Made by a program: the position numbers and the translations under genes
Part shown: positions 22,330 through 33,799 of the stretch, piece after piece
Numbering within the stretch: position 1 is the stretch's first letter
How the letters are laid out: each line of letters begins with the position of its first letter
NCBI GenBank assembly: GCA_927349885.1
Contig: OV651821.1
Span: 50,750,168 to 50,814,167 of the forward strand
Origin: Psylliodes chrysocephalus
Taxonomy: Eukaryota > Arthropoda > Insecta > Coleoptera > Chrysomelidae
Length of the DNA stretch: 64,000 nucleotides
Direction of reading: 5' to 3'
Notes under the pieces: generated by a model
Seen by the model: the letters and a program-made list of their open reading frames with translations, nothing else
Databases searched by the model: none
What the model was told of the DNA's origin: nothing

Positions 22330-22810
22330 AGGGCAGGTTTAAAAAGTATTATCACAAGAAAGTATATCCGTTCTGTTTATTTATCAAGTATTGTTTGAGG
22401 TTACTTTTGAATACATTTATTGTTTTTTTTTTTTAATTTCTGTAGGCAGTCTATTAAATTTTTTAAACCTTTAATAAAAATTGTATTTTGGGAACTTCTA
22501 GTGATGACTTGCCGTACATGAAAGTCAGATTGGCTTCTTGTATTATAGTAGTGATATTACGAATTATATTGAATTTTTTCTAATAGATCTGATGCGATGG
22601 TACTATGTCATTTTTATTTTATAAATAAATATCAGTCATGTACTGAACATAATTCTGAACTAAAAGCCAATTTATTTCTTTTAAAATAGTTGTAATACTC
22701 ATCCTTCTATCCTTTATTAATAGAATATAAATAGGCGAAGTAAGGAGCCTAAATATTTTACATGAGCAGGCTTAAGAGGTAAAGGGGCCAATTATTATTG
22801 GATAAATTGC
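22330..22810 (-). pseudogene. C-terminal end of a jockey/Rex-like non-LTR polyprotein
   Basis: The minus strand gives HYYNTRSQSDFHVRQV, then IFIKGLKKFNRLPTEIK and a stop-rich tail. The block YNTRS-x-x-x-FH ... GLK-x-x-N-x-LP-x-EIK is the typical C terminus after the RT domain of these elements. Upstream sequence is stop-laden. Confidence 0.5.
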
Positions 22811-23079
22811 TCGAACAAGTTTTTAAACCCTAATCAAAAGGCGATATAAAATGGTTTTAAAAATCAAGGCTTGTGAAAATCATCACTTGGTTTAACCTAT
22901 GTTATCGCAAAGGTCTTCATCGACAATGAAACGCAGTTTTCAAGAACGTACGAAATCCAACTCTTGAATGCACTCCCCTTGTTATAAAAAATGTATTCTG
23001 CCTGTTTTTAATACCCTGACAAACATGTCAAACAAAACCATCTCCTGGACATTTTTTTATATCCCAGGACTTTTTTTTT

Positions 23080-25361
23080 AAATTACTATTTGGAGATCTA
23101 CGAGCCCAGAATCATATCATTTGGCCCATTCAACATTATATTTTTAATTTTATTTTAGACAACATTGGTAACTACAAAAGAAAAATCTATTGAATCCAAC
23201 TATTTTTATTATAATTTGATACATGTTTATTAACATTTTTTATTAAAATTAATATTAGAAAATTAGAGATATGCACCGAATACTTAATTAAATAAGATAC
23301 CAACGAATCATTTCGTTTGGCCCATGTATTAAAAATAGCTTTTTTACAATCATATTAGCTATAAGTTAACAAAAAACATTTCTCAATTGTTGATTGCTGA
23401 CAGTGACACTTCAGCAGTTAGTTGTAAGCACGATGAAAGACAATTATTACAGGTGTTTCAACTTCCCTAAAATCCCATATACAAACAAAAGACGATGTGG
23501 CACCAAACACAAGGCGAGGTACTCGTTTGACCATTATAAGAGCTAGATAAAGTATATACTTCAAGATCTGGCCATCAGATGATTGGTCAATCATCTGACA
23601 GGTTATTATACTATTGTTCACGAAGCATGACATATATTAGGTACATTTACGAACACATATAATTGTATTTTATTTATAACTAATAATTTTGCAATATTAT
23701 TTATTGTTGTTAGTTTAAAGTAATGCTTCTTTCATCTTTATTGTAGTTATTGTTGATCTTAGATATGAATGATCTACCTTGATGTACTGATGTTAAATTT
23801 TAATTTAGATATCAAAAGTAGAAGTGGACGATGTAGAAATAAAATAATAAAAACGATAGTAATTGCTGTTATAAGCTTTAATATTGTAGATAAAGAAAAG
23901 AAACGAATAAAGATATTTTTCAACTTTTTAAATGTGTATGTGTGTACACTTTATTAGAATCAGCAGTTCGGCTGTCAAGACATCCGTATATTATAAATGT
24001 AAACAAGAATGGAATGATTGATAATAATTTGTTCTTTTTTTACAATGCAAGCTCTTGCCGAATACTAATAAAATTTCCACACTTGAAAAGACCTACCTTT
24101 CCTTCGTTTTTCTTTATCAATTTGTGTGTAGTTACACCTACAAAGCTTTGTTTTATTTTGTAAATAATTAAAGTAATATAAATTAATGAATCTATTGAAA
24201 ACAATCCTCTGCGTTTATATATAATAAAAAATTTATTACAACACTTATTCATATAGATAATTAAGGTTTACAGATAATTTTTGTACCTACCCTTTTCATC
24301 AATTTGCCTTGTAAGAACCACATTGTATTGCAATTAGGAGATCCCTCCGTGTGAAATTGTTTAGGACTGGTAACAAAATAAGCATGTATCTTTGGAATGT
24401 GTTTATTAATTATCTAAAGTGTGGCAGTTATAATTTAATACCTACTCTGCTGTAAACATAACATCAAAATGGTACTTAACACTTATTTTTTCAAAATCTA
24501 TTTCAAAAAAGTTACAATTTTGTAATTATTGTTGTCATGTTCACTAAAAATGATGAAAAATAGTAATGTTCTCACTTTGTTTTGATGAAATATATGGGTC
24601 GTTATTATTATAAGTATGAGGTATAGTATTTTTCTTCTCGTTTTCACTTTCCATTTCGTTTCTTACATAGAGTATGATTAGTAGACATTAATAAATTACC
24701 ATAATTTTAAAAAAAATTGGATACAGACGTATTTTTTACTCGATAAAGATATAATTAACTGAATTTTCTGACAGTTCGCAGTCATTATTTGTTTTCATTT
24801 GAGGTACTTCACCTTCTACCGACATCTGGTGGATTTTTTATGTACCATGCAGTTTTTGGTGCCATATTTTAAAAAGAGTTGAAACACCTGTAAAATTTCA
24901 TTCACCGGGGTTGTAAGTATTCAATGTTAACAAAATGGTGAGTGGTAAACACATACTTTGATTTTCTTTTACTATACGGAGAATGGTCGCACTGCGCAGC
25001 TTTCTGAGTGCCTTTTAAAAAGAGATATAAAACTCCGCCATTTTGAACCCTTATTACGTGTTGCCTACATCTTGGCGCAATATTTTTAATAGGTGCGTTT
25101 TAATCATCCGCTTCTGCTTCGGAATTGTCGGTTTTCTTGTTTTAATCTGACAGGTGTGTGCATGTCTATAATTTTCTAATATTAATTTTATTAAAAAATG
25201 TTGATAAACATGTCTCAAATTATAATAAAGATAGTTGGATTTAATAGATATTTTTTTTGTATCTACTAATGTCTAAAATAAAATAAAATATATAATATTG
25301 AATGGGCCAAATGATATGATTCTGGGCTCGTATACAATACGTACACCAAATAGTTTTAATT
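23080..25361. mobile_element. Unclassified 2.3-kb element with ~200-bp inverted ends
   Basis: The left end reads cgagcccagaatcatatcat then ttggcccattcaa. The right end is inverted: ttgaatgggccaaatgatat then gattctgggctcg. Homology runs from 23080 to about 23270 and from about 25150 to 25361, with scattered changes and small indels. A second, inner pair (tacaggtgtttcaac at 23449 and gttgaaacacctgta at 24879) suggests a further element inside. The interior has no recognisable transposase. Confidence 0.6.
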
Positions 25362-26053
25362 TTGGAATAAAAGGAACACTCCAGTTATTTACAACACCTC
25401 AATACAATATCCATGCACATGAACTATTTTTAACTTAGAATCTACACATATATTGCAGTTCCACCTGTATGTCTGCTATTACTGTCTGTCCTATGGACTA
25501 CATAATTGTTAATATTAATTTCAGAATTGAATGTCCTCTGTAACATACAAGTAAGGGTTTTTTATTTCAACTTAATTCCTAATCTCATCAATATGAGCTG
25601 GAAGACTTTGAGCGTTAATATACATAATAAAAGATTAATTTTCTATGTTGTATCGTTTTTGCTATTTGAAATTTCTAAAAAAGAGTTATTAACATCATCA
25701 TTATACTTATCTATTAAGTCAAGATCATCTCCTTTAATAGTAATACATTGGTTTAATACTGGGGAGTCTAAAGGTGCGTCTTCATCGAATCAACACTGTC
25801 GATCGACTCTGTTTATCGACGTTGTCGACTTTGTGTGTACGCAGCAATCGACGGTATCGATCGACAAAATAAATCGATCGACATGTCGATTTGTTTTCCA
25901 TCGCCTGTCGGTAAACATGAAAGAGCAGTGGATCGACTTTAGTATGTGGACGTGTTTTCGACGTTCGACATTCGGCAAACTGTTAGTACTGAGTACTAAG
26001 TACTCAGTAACGTCTTGCCTTGTTGACATTGTTGTTGTATTTTCGTTGGAAAA

Positions 26054-26359
26054 ATGGAATGGGAACAAGATAAAGTCATAGTCTTTATTGAGGCATACAA
26101 ACTGAGAACAAATCTATGGGATTCTAAAAACAAAAACTATAAGAGCAGAAACTTGAGGCACGATGCTTTTATGGAAATTGCTAATGAATGTAACGTCGAG
26201 AAGCAAGCGGTAGAACAAAAATTAGAAATTTTGGAAATCGCCTGTTTTGAAATTTTGAAAAGATACATTAGTGAGTGGTACGAATCCCCAGTTGATAAAA
26301 ATCATAACGATATAATAATTGGTGTCTTCTTTACAAATTGTTGGCCCGATTTCTTGTAA
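26054..26359 (+). pseudogene. MADF-domain protein of the Harbinger element, truncated
   Basis: MEWEQDKVIVFIEAYKLRTN then LWDSKNKNYKSRNLR, ending in a short shifted tail after ISEWYESPVDKNHND. The pattern W...FI..Y....LWD..N..YK.R is the MADF (Myb/SANT-like) domain of the DNA-binding partner encoded by PIF/Harbinger elements. About 85 residues of domain are present, and the expected C-terminal part is lost in the internal deletion. It lies 5' to and divergent from the transposase start at 26580. Confidence 0.6.
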
Positions 26360-26424
26360 TAAATATTCAAATTCACTTTCCGACATTCGAAAAAATTTCT
26401 AAAACCTACACCTGTATTCAAGGC

Positions 26425-26580
26425 TCAATATGTTGTCATCTTTTTTAAATCTTCTATTAAATTACTAGCATTGTATCTAATTCTACTTTGAAGACTTCTT
26501 TTGCGTGCAAGTTTTCTTTTTTTAGTCGTGAGAATAATATATGCGGCACAAGCAACTATAATGTAATCTTCGTCAGACAT
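26425..26580 (-). pseudogene. N terminus of Harbinger transposase
   Basis: MSDEDYIIVACAAYIILTTK then RKLARKRSLQSRIRYNASNL and IEDLKK before a stop. The ACAA-x-IIL start followed by a basic stretch and a -NL-x-DLK block matches the N terminus of insect Harbinger nuclease proteins. The DDE core is missing. Confidence 0.5.
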
Positions 26581-26769
26581 GTTAATTTCGACTGATCGAC
26601 AAACATTTCTGTCAACTCTGGTGTGGACAGATGCAGTTTTGTAGACTTGTTGATCAACAATGTCGATAGACAGAGTCGATCGGCAGTGTTGATTCGGTGA
26701 GGACGCACCTTTACAGATATGCAATATGTCAATGGTTTTAATACATTTAAGGTTCTTTAATATTCTTAG

Positions 26770-27491
26770 GCTTGGAAGCAACGGAACAAGCGATGAGTTT
26801 ACCTCCAAAAGTAGACACTTTCTTGCCCGGCGTAGGAATAGTGATGGGAAACAAAACCGATTTAACGACGGACATCGAAGGCATTTTGGAACAAAGGCAT
26901 AATCTATTAAGCAGAGCGGATTCTTCGCATATGGACGACATCCAACTATCTAGCATTATGCAGAGCGTTTCTATCAGTTCCGGCCTTAGCCCGGCACCGG
27001 AAATCCAGATAAACTCCGAAAACATGGACGATACCGTCAAGAAAACCCCGCCTGGTACGTTATCGTTGGATAAAAAGAGCACTAAGAGCAGATCGTCTGT
27101 GGAGGTCAGCGATATGGTCGATTACAGTAAGAAAATTGAAAGATCGACGTCCGATTATGATGTTCCATTGAACATATCCCAGTCACAGAGCGAGTCCGCT
27201 TTGAAGACGTTGAACGCGATGAGTCCTATGGGCCCTGCCGCGAAAGATTTTGTAAGTAAAACTAGATTTTCTTTAGTGGGTGGCCGAAGAAATATACATG
27301 CGAATAATTTATATTTCTTTGTAGGTCATGTCGCCTTTTACCAAGTTGGCTAAGGGCGTTCAGAACATCGGAGCCAATTTGGATCCGAGAAAATTGGGCG
27401 GTCAGGTAAGGCACATCTCCGAAAAGGAAATGGAGGAACACAAGAAGCTGCAGGCCCGATGGAAAGACAGCAAAACTAGATTGATCGCGCT
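26770..27491 (+). CDS. Two internal exons of a host gene (unidentified; possibly a DENN-type Rab GEF)
   Basis: Exon 1 (26770-27251) follows a TTCTTAG acceptor and ends at a GTAAGT donor, phase 0. Exon 2 (27325-27491) follows TTTGTAG and ends at GTGAGT. The joined reading includes PPKVDTFLPGVGIVMGNKTD, DIEGILEQRHNLLSRADS and then MSPFTKLAKGVQNIGANLDP, RKLGG, EMEEHKKLQARWKDSKTRLI. Base composition is clearly more GC-rich than the surroundings and the codons look constrained, unlike the mobile genes. It reads in frame without breaks. If GTGAGT were not used, a TGA stop would follow at once, so this is probably an internal exon. The SPFTKLAKGVQ-x-x-GANLDPRK segment reminds me of the C-terminal part of DENND4/Crag-like proteins, but only weakly. 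Confidence 0.7.
27252..27324 (+). other. Intron of the host gene
   Basis: 73 bp, GTAAGT donor and TTTCTTTGTAG acceptor, phase 0. It is the only intron fully contained between recognised host exons. The flanking introns are long and filled with transposons. Confidence 0.7.
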
Positions 27492-27499
27492 GTGAGTGG

Positions 27500-27847
27500 T
27501 AGCGTTGGCTTTTTAAAAGTATTCTGTCTAGCTTTAATGCAAATCTGAATGGTTTTCTAAAGAAAAATAGTTTCAGTGCGATAGACATTTTGATTTACTT
27601 AGTTGATTTCCGTTAATTTGGATTTAATGAAGTAAAATACTCCTTCGTCTAACTGTTTCGCGTTCAAAATTAGCCAAACGCCTTCCTATTTTTTTTTATT
27701 GGTATTTACTCATAATTTTGTTGGTTTCACGCAACTAAAATGAAACATTTATTGCCTATCCTGAAAAGTGGCTTTTTGACATACATCACTTTAGATAGGT
27801 CATTTTGACATAATTTTTTGTTGTTTATTCTAAAGTATGTGTTTACA
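27500..27847. other. Intronic sequence, no feature recognised
   Basis: AT-rich sequence following the GTGAGT donor at 27492. No exon-like segment was found. Confidence 0.4.
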
Positions 27848-28161
27848 ATTAGGCATTCCAACGACCTGTCAAACAATACCTGCCAGTGGGAAGGTCTAGT
27901 ATATCTAAGGGGGTAGCGACATAGTCTTGCATCTTGGACGCTATTTTTATTCGAAATATCATTCGCCAATCCTGCCAGTTCTTAAAAAAATGTACAAGCA
28001 GTTTTTTTTTAATTATTATTTTTATAGTGTTCGATATAAAATATTTAAATGTAATCCATTATTCATGATTTTACGTATTGTAGATAGAATTCATCGTATG
28101 TCGCAATCGTCAGATCTACCAAACCTGCCCACTGGCAATTCATTTTTTTGGAATGCCTAAT
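27848..28161. mobile_element. MITE with ATTAGGCATTCCAA ends
   Basis: Starts ATTAGGCATTCCAACGACC and ends TTTGGAATGCCTAAT. Inside are the family words aatacctgccagtggg at the left and cctgcccactggcaatt at the right, which extend the inverted repeat. About 314 bp and no coding capacity. At least five further copies lie in this window. Confidence 0.7.
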
Positions 28162-28169
28162 ATTTTATT

Positions 28170-28840
28170 ATATTTTTGTTTTGTTTATGGTTTGATCTTG
28201 GGAAATTAGTTATTAACAAATTGTTCAGATTTGCTTTTAGATTATCAGCTCAAGTACCAAACGTAGTGATTATTTAGTGATATTTACAAAAATGTGGTCA
28301 TGTGTATACACATTATTTATTATTCATAATATTATTATTGTAAATATGTAGGTATAATTAATTTCTAATTTATAAAATTGTCGTTTATTATTAATTTTAC
28401 ATTTTTGTTTTGTTTTATTTGCTTTATTTAAATAGTTTATGTTTCAAGAGTATTGTTCTTGTACTTAATTATCAATTATTTATCGACTTTGCTTTGTTTA
28501 TTATTAAAATTCTGTGATTCAACATATTCATTCCTTTAAGTTATACATCTGAATATTAGATAGTTTGGAGAAACATTATCTGAAAAACGTCAATAATGTT
28601 AAATCGATAGTTTTGGTTGTCATCAATTTGGATCTGTAACAGGAAATTGTTAACACGTTAGCCGCCAATATTGTTGGTTGGTATCACACAGAGCTAACAA
28701 TTTTTTTTTCAGCTGCATTCGTTCGTTTTTTTATCCACTTAATCAATATGAACATCTATTAATGTTTTCTACCATTTTTGCATTAAAAAAATCTCCGTCG
28801 TCGGTACATGAGTCAAAAACATTCACTTATATACCAATCG
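28170..28840. other. No gene recognised
   Basis: AT-rich, with TTTATT/TTATTA runs between a MITE and the target duplication of the hAT element at 28844. No coding or repeat structure was found. Confidence 0.4.
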
Positions 28841-28944
28841 ACGCCCTAAGGCAGTGCTCCCCAACCTTTTTATCGCCGCGGACCGGTCAACGTTTAATAA
28901 TTTTACCGCGGCCCGCTGTTTATATTTTAGATTGTTTTGATTTA

Positions 28945-29070
28945 ATAATTTTAATTTAATTGTATTTAAATATGCCTTAAAAATAAAATAGTTACACCAA
29001 AAATGAATATATTTTTTTTTTGTATTTAAACATGCCTTCAAAATAAAATACAGTTAGGTACACCAAGAAA
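28945..29070. repeat. Two-unit direct repeat inside the hAT end
   Basis: tgtatttaaatatgcctta followed by aaataaaatagttacacca is repeated as tgtatttaaacatgccttc, aaaataaaatacagttaggtacacca. The units are about 60 bp, adjacent and diverged. Confidence 0.5.
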
Positions 29071-29109
29071 GGAATATAAAATGATTTAACATTTTAACTC
29101 ACTAGAACG

Positions 29110-30421
29110 CTAGATCAATGAGAACCCTGAGCTTGTGAAGATTTTATCTGCGGACAATAGGAGAATGACACCCGAAGTGTCCAGTTTATTCCGTTGTTTT
29201 GTTTTGGTTGCTGTCACTATAGAAAACCGCGCTTCACACAGATAGGTTGTTGGAAATGGCATTAGGAATTTCAGTGCTGTGGTGGAACTTTCAGGGTATT
29301 CCCCCAAGACTTCACCGGCAAAGTTAATGTATCGAAGTTAGTTTTAAGGCTTCAGTTATTTGCAATATCCAACAGTTGATCTTCTTACACAGATATGCTA
29401 GATTCGACAAATGGGTCGCGGATCCATTTCTTACCAGTTCGTGGTTGGAAAGTAGCGCTCAATCTTTTAAAAGCAAAAATAGGTGATCGTGCGCCAACTG
29501 GGATAATGAATGTTTAAGCTCAGTCTTGCCTAAAATCCCCACTAATATCTGAAACATGTCCAAAATGCCTCGGTTCACGCTCCAGTTTGGATTTAAATGC
29601 ATCTACTTTATTTGCCAACTTGAAAACGTTGTCATTTTCCCCTGAAGGCACAAATTGAGTTCATTAAGCAGGCTGAATATGTCACACAGGCAAGCCATTT
29701 TTGCTACTAATTTTCTGAGAGAAATCTTTGTAAAGGCTCTCGTAATTCAAATATTCTGCTTAGCCATTTTCCTTTGGATAACCATCCTATTTCTGTGTAC
29801 AAGAGAAGGCAGCTGTACTCAGCCTCCATCTCCTTATAAAGCTGATCAAACAGGCGCGAGTTATGGGCGTGTGCTTTAATGTGGTTAATAACTTTAACGG
29901 CATCAATTAATATGCTGTTAAATTCCGGTAACATTTTAAGGCTTGCCAGCGTTTCCTTGTGAATGACACAATGCGAAGATTTACTGTTAGGTGCAACCTC
30001 CTTAATCCGAGCAGTTAAACCAGCAGTCATGGCAGCCGCTCCGTCTGTACAATGTTGACACAGGACCATTTTAGTTGTCTTGATATAACCATCGGGTGAC
30101 TTGAACAGTTGTGCTTCTGTGGTGTTGGTTGGCAAAGATAGTGCACATAACAAATCCTCATGCACATCCTCCTGGTATATATATGGCGCATGAACAAGTA
30201 TTGTCTTTTTGTCGATATCTGTAGATTCGTCAACCTGGAGTGTTTTCGGCTATTTCCTCAATGCGCCTAGTTACAGTGCTAGTCGTCAAAGGTACATGTG
30301 CTATCTTTTCCACAGCAGCCTCTCCTAGAAGTTCTCTGCAAATGTCTTTAGTGGAGGGCAAGATTAATTTTTCACCGATAGTTTTTTTCCTGTGGATGGG
30401 AAACCGCTTGGTACCGAACAC
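29110..30421 (-). pseudogene. hAT transposase relic, ZBED5/FAM200-like
   Basis: The minus strand gives FPIHRKKTIGEKLILPSTKD, VPLTTSTVTRRIEEIAENTP, then VDESTDIDKKT in a shifted frame. Next come HCTDGAAAMTAGLTARIKEV, SHCVIHKETLASLKMLPEF and EIGWLSKGKWLSRIFELREP. The C-terminal dimerisation segment reads FLMPFPTTYLCEARFS then TKTKQRNKLD. These match the hAT family that gave rise to vertebrate ZBED5/FAM200A, with the catalytic-core Asp in CTDGA and the conserved CxxH (C-V-I-H). An internal deletion lies between residues around NTP and VDEST, and there are several stops and frame changes in the last third. Confidence 0.75.
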
Positions 30422-30531
30422 TGGGTCAATATGTTTGGTAGTCTCGAGCGCAACTTCGACTAAAACCCCTCCACTGCCTTTTTGTGGTCTACTAGGGACT
30501 GCCTTCCGGCATTGCTTCTGTTGTTGTGTCT

Positions 30532-30853
30532 GTTTCCTCTCCCTCTGTCTGACATCGGCTTCTTTCTTGCTTAGTACCTTTGCGAAGTAGCTTATATCAT
30601 TCCAGTTGTTTTGGTTTACATTTTTTTGACTATATTTTCAGGATTTATAACCCCAATCGTGCTCCCTAGCATCGGCCTTTCATTGCTCCATTGTTTCCTC
30701 TCCCTCTGTCTGACATCGGCTTCTTTCTTGCAAGTACCTTTGCGAAGTAGCTTATATCATTCCAGTTGTTGTGGTTTACATTTTTTTGACTGTATTTTCA
30801 GGATTTATAACCCCAATCGTGCTCCCTAGCATCGGCCTTTCATTGCTCCATCT
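30532..30853. repeat. 161-bp tandem duplication at the 3' end of the R1-like element
   Basis: gtttcctctccctctgtctg begins a unit at 30532 and again at 30693, with about 161 bp between starts. Both units contain gaagtagcttatatcattcc and ccccaatcgtgctccctagc. The copies are nearly identical, so the duplication is recent relative to the decay of the coding region. Confidence 0.7.
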
Positions 30854-32366
30854 TTGACATTCGAAAAATGTGTGCTCTACTGTGTCTATTTCCCTGCAGT
30901 AATGACATTCATTACTCTCTGGGACGTGGAACCTATATAATTATGCCTGGAAACACCCATGCTCGGAGATTAGCTGTGTGAGGTAGTATGAGACCTCGCT
31001 TTGATTTCTTGTAGCCCATGGTTCAATGTTCGGTATTAACCTTTTCGACCAATGACTTATAGGTTTCTTGTTGTCATTCTTGTTGCCATTTCTGAATTGT
31101 GTGGTCACTGGCCACTGTTTTATCGCATCTTTGTTCCACTAATAGATGTATAGGCGATGATCCATAATGCATCTGTTGATGTCGTTCGGTATGCGCAGGT
31201 AAATTTGATTGCCATTTTTCTTTAAACTTTTAGGAGAGTATTCCTATAAATATATACAGAGCTTATTATTTTATATTAGTGACAACTACGACATCCCCGC
31301 TGTCGCTATACACTCTGGTTTAGTCACTGACATTCGGTTCGGCTAATATTCCACCACCATATCTTCTTATTTCAGTCAACGACTGGCTGTTGCCCTGTTG
31401 CCATTTTATTAACTTATATTCTAGTCCTAAGACGAAAAAATAATTACTGTATATTTTTTTTTTCATGGCTCGTTTCCATATCGTTGCCCCATAAAGTACT
31501 ACGCTGCACATAATTCTCCGGTTTCGTTCTCGTGGTACTCCAGTGTTGGGTAGAATCCTGCTAATATTTGCTATGGCCCTCTCCGCTTTTTTAGTCACAT
31601 TTCTGACATGTCCCATTCTCATGTTATGGTCAAAAGTTGCTCCAAGATGTTTGACTTCCTTTCGGCTCGTTACTCTTACGTCTTGCACTCTAACGTTGAT
31701 TTCCTTGAGGTTCCGTCCTCCTGCTAAGATAACTATCTCAGTTTTTTTGTGAGACTAGGGTTATTCTTTTTGCTGTTAACCATTGTGTAACATTTTCTAG
31801 GACCTTATTTGCTATTGTTTGCAGTTTTTTCGCCTCTTCGTCACTACTTCGTCTACATTGTCGCATAGCCTACTAACTTCACCTCGCGTGGTAACGGGAG
31901 TTTTGAGATGCCATCGTAATACACGTTCCATAACATTGGTCTTATAACAGAGCTTTGTGGTACTCCACACGTCATCCTCATTTTTCCTTCTATCCCTATG
32001 AGGAGCCACCTGTCTCCTAGGTAGCTGGCCCCTAGGTTATGATTGTGGGGGTTACACCTCGGTTTCTGAATTGAAGGTATTTTTGACATTTATTGTGGTG
32101 AAAGCATACCTTTTTCTGTCTGCTCTCTCGTTTGCCTCGTCTACTATTTCCTGAACTTTTTTCATAATGTCTTATGGTTGATCTGTTCTCTCGAAAACCG
32201 TATTGTTCACTAGCCAAATCACCGTTTCTCTCTATTTCCCTCTTCAACCTTCCTAAGAGGAGTTGCTCCATCAATTTTGCAAGTACATATAGAACAGATA
32301 TGTTCATTTTTTGTCCTGTTTTGTTTTTCTAGGAGTACGAGTTTTGCTACTTTCTATTCTTTAGGG

Positions 32367-32704
32367 AAGTGGTTTTCAAACTTTTTTGGCGACGGAACCT
32401 TTTTGAAATGCGAAATATTTGATGGAGCCCTAAACACATTTATAAATATTTCTAAAAAAAAGGTCCTCAAGGCAAATCACTCCCTCTTGTAGCGATAAAA
32501 AAAGGTTTTCAAGGCAAGTCACTTTCTCTTGTAGCGATAAAAAAAAGGTCCTCAAGGCAAGTCACTCCTTCTTGTAGCGATAGTACTGCTTTTTTTATTA
32601 TGACTATTATTTTCTTCGCGGAGCCCCTACAAAAGCTTTGCGGAGCCCCTACAAAAGCTTTGCGGAGCCCCAGGGCTCCGCGGACCACACTTTGAGTAAC
32701 GCTG
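32367..32704. mobile_element. Small hAT MITE inside the R1-like element
   Basis: Flanked by CTTTAGGG at 32359-32366 and 32705-32712. The ends AAGTGGTTTTCAAACTTT and CACACTTTGAGTAACGCTG are inverted with mismatches. The interior has three ~42-bp direct repeats (ggtcctcaaggcaaatcac ... cttgtagcgata at 32460-32582) and a doubled gcggagcccctacaaaagct. No coding capacity. Confidence 0.8.
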
Positions 32705-33799
32705 CTTTAGGGAAAGTTTTTTCTGCCAACATCTGTTAAGAATCTCCAGAATTTATATCGTGTGTGGTTTTTAACTACCGCCTTCACCATCTCTGCAGGT
32801 ATGCTATCAGGACCCGGGGCTTTCTTCTCCTTTAACCTATCATTGGCTTCTAGCAGATCGTCCTTTGTAAAGGGAGGTATGTCTTTCGTTACTGTCAATT
32901 CTTTCCCACTTTCTGGGAGCGTTGTCTTTGTATTTGTTCATGACTATTTTATACCCTTTACCCCATACATCCAGGTACACTTCTTTCATCAGTTTCTTCG
33001 ATGCATTCTTCTTAGATTCCGCAATAGCTTTCTTTAGGATGGTCCTGTTTTCTCTATATCTTTCCATACCCTCTCACTTTAGGTTTGGATTGTTGTTTTT
33101 GTTTGCCCTAGTCATGGCTTTTTTAACTTGCAAGCATATTTTCCGTTTCTCTGCTGCCTGTTCTGTCCACCAGTAGACAGGCTTCTTATTTCGGCCCATT
33201 TTTTCATTTTTTTGCATCTGGCTTTGATGATTTTGGTAAGCAGCTCCTCATCTACGTCTTTATTGAGACTTGCTTCTAATCCTGCACCTACCCATAGGTA
33301 GGATTTGGAATTGAAGTGCCCTCCAACTTTATGTATGTATAACAAGATGATCAAAAATTATTTATTGTTTGAAAAAATGAATGATTGTGTAAAAGCAAAT
33401 ACTGTGGGGGTCCATACGTATGGAATACATTCATTTTAGCGGTAATATGTACTTTTGGAAAAAACCTAAAGTAGGTCGATTTCTATTCTTAATTTGATAA
33501 TTTAGAGTATACAAATATTACGACCTTCTGCACCCCATCAGAAATATGAGTATACCCTAGAACATTTTAAATGAGAAAGGGGGCCGTATGGTAACTTGTT
33601 TAAAAGGGATTTTAATTCTCTCTTCAACAATATAAAGTTTTTGAAATTTGGTACAATCAGCTCCTGGCCAACCTCTCAAGAGAAATACACCACAGTAAAT
33701 AAAATGGAAATAATTGAATGTTCCTTGGGCGGCCCGGTACCATTTGAGTTACGGACCCGTACCGGTCCATAGCTCTGGGCTTGCGGACCACTGCCCTAA

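Larger units (their letters stand above)
25772..26710. mobile_element. Deleted PIF/Harbinger element
   Basis: The ends AGGTGCGTCTTCATCGAATC and GATTCGGTGAGGACGCACCT are inverted, and homology continues for about 60 bp (CGATCGACTCTGT... on both sides). The flanks are TAA (25769-25771) and TTA (26711-26713), near the TWA target of Harbinger. Inside, a MADF-domain gene reads + and a transposase N terminus reads -, the usual two-gene layout of this superfamily. The middle of the element is deleted. Repeated TCGAC/CGATCGAC words fill the subterminal region. Confidence 0.7.
30532..33330 (-). pseudogene. R1-like non-LTR retrotransposon, degenerate
   Basis: Read on minus from 33330: KIIKARCKKMKKWAEI, KPVYWWTEQAAEKRKICLQV, RYRENRTILKKAIAESKK, then the RT region DLLEANDRLKEKKAPGPDSI, EQYGFRENRSTI, CGVPQSSVIRPMLWNVYYD, KLVGYA (diverged YADD), VKHLGATFDHNMRM. 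The C terminus has HWSKRLIPNIEPWATRNQSE and the zinc knuckle HGCFQA...FHVPESNECHYC...DTVEHTFFECQRW. This order (linker, RT, C-terminal CCHC) is that of R1-clade ORF2. Many frame changes are present. It sits wholly inside the hAT element and so is younger than it. Confidence 0.7.
28852..33793 (-). mobile_element. hAT element with perfect 8-bp target duplication, carrying nested insertions
   Basis: Starts CAGTGCTCCCCAACC and ends GCTTGCGGACCACTG. The flanks are CCCTAAGG at 28844-28851 and again CCCTAAGG at 33794-33801. Subterminal CCGCGGACCGGTC and the inverted GGTACCGGGCCG-type words match hAT ends. A ZBED5-like transposase relic lies at 29110-30421 on the minus strand. About 2.8 kb of the interior is an R1-like retrotransposon (30532-33330), itself hit by a hAT MITE. 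Confidence 0.85.

Noticed and set aside
25506..26081. 191-codon open frame on +
   Set aside because: It runs through the end of the Harbinger element and its TCGAC-rich subterminal repeats. The sequence shows no constraint.
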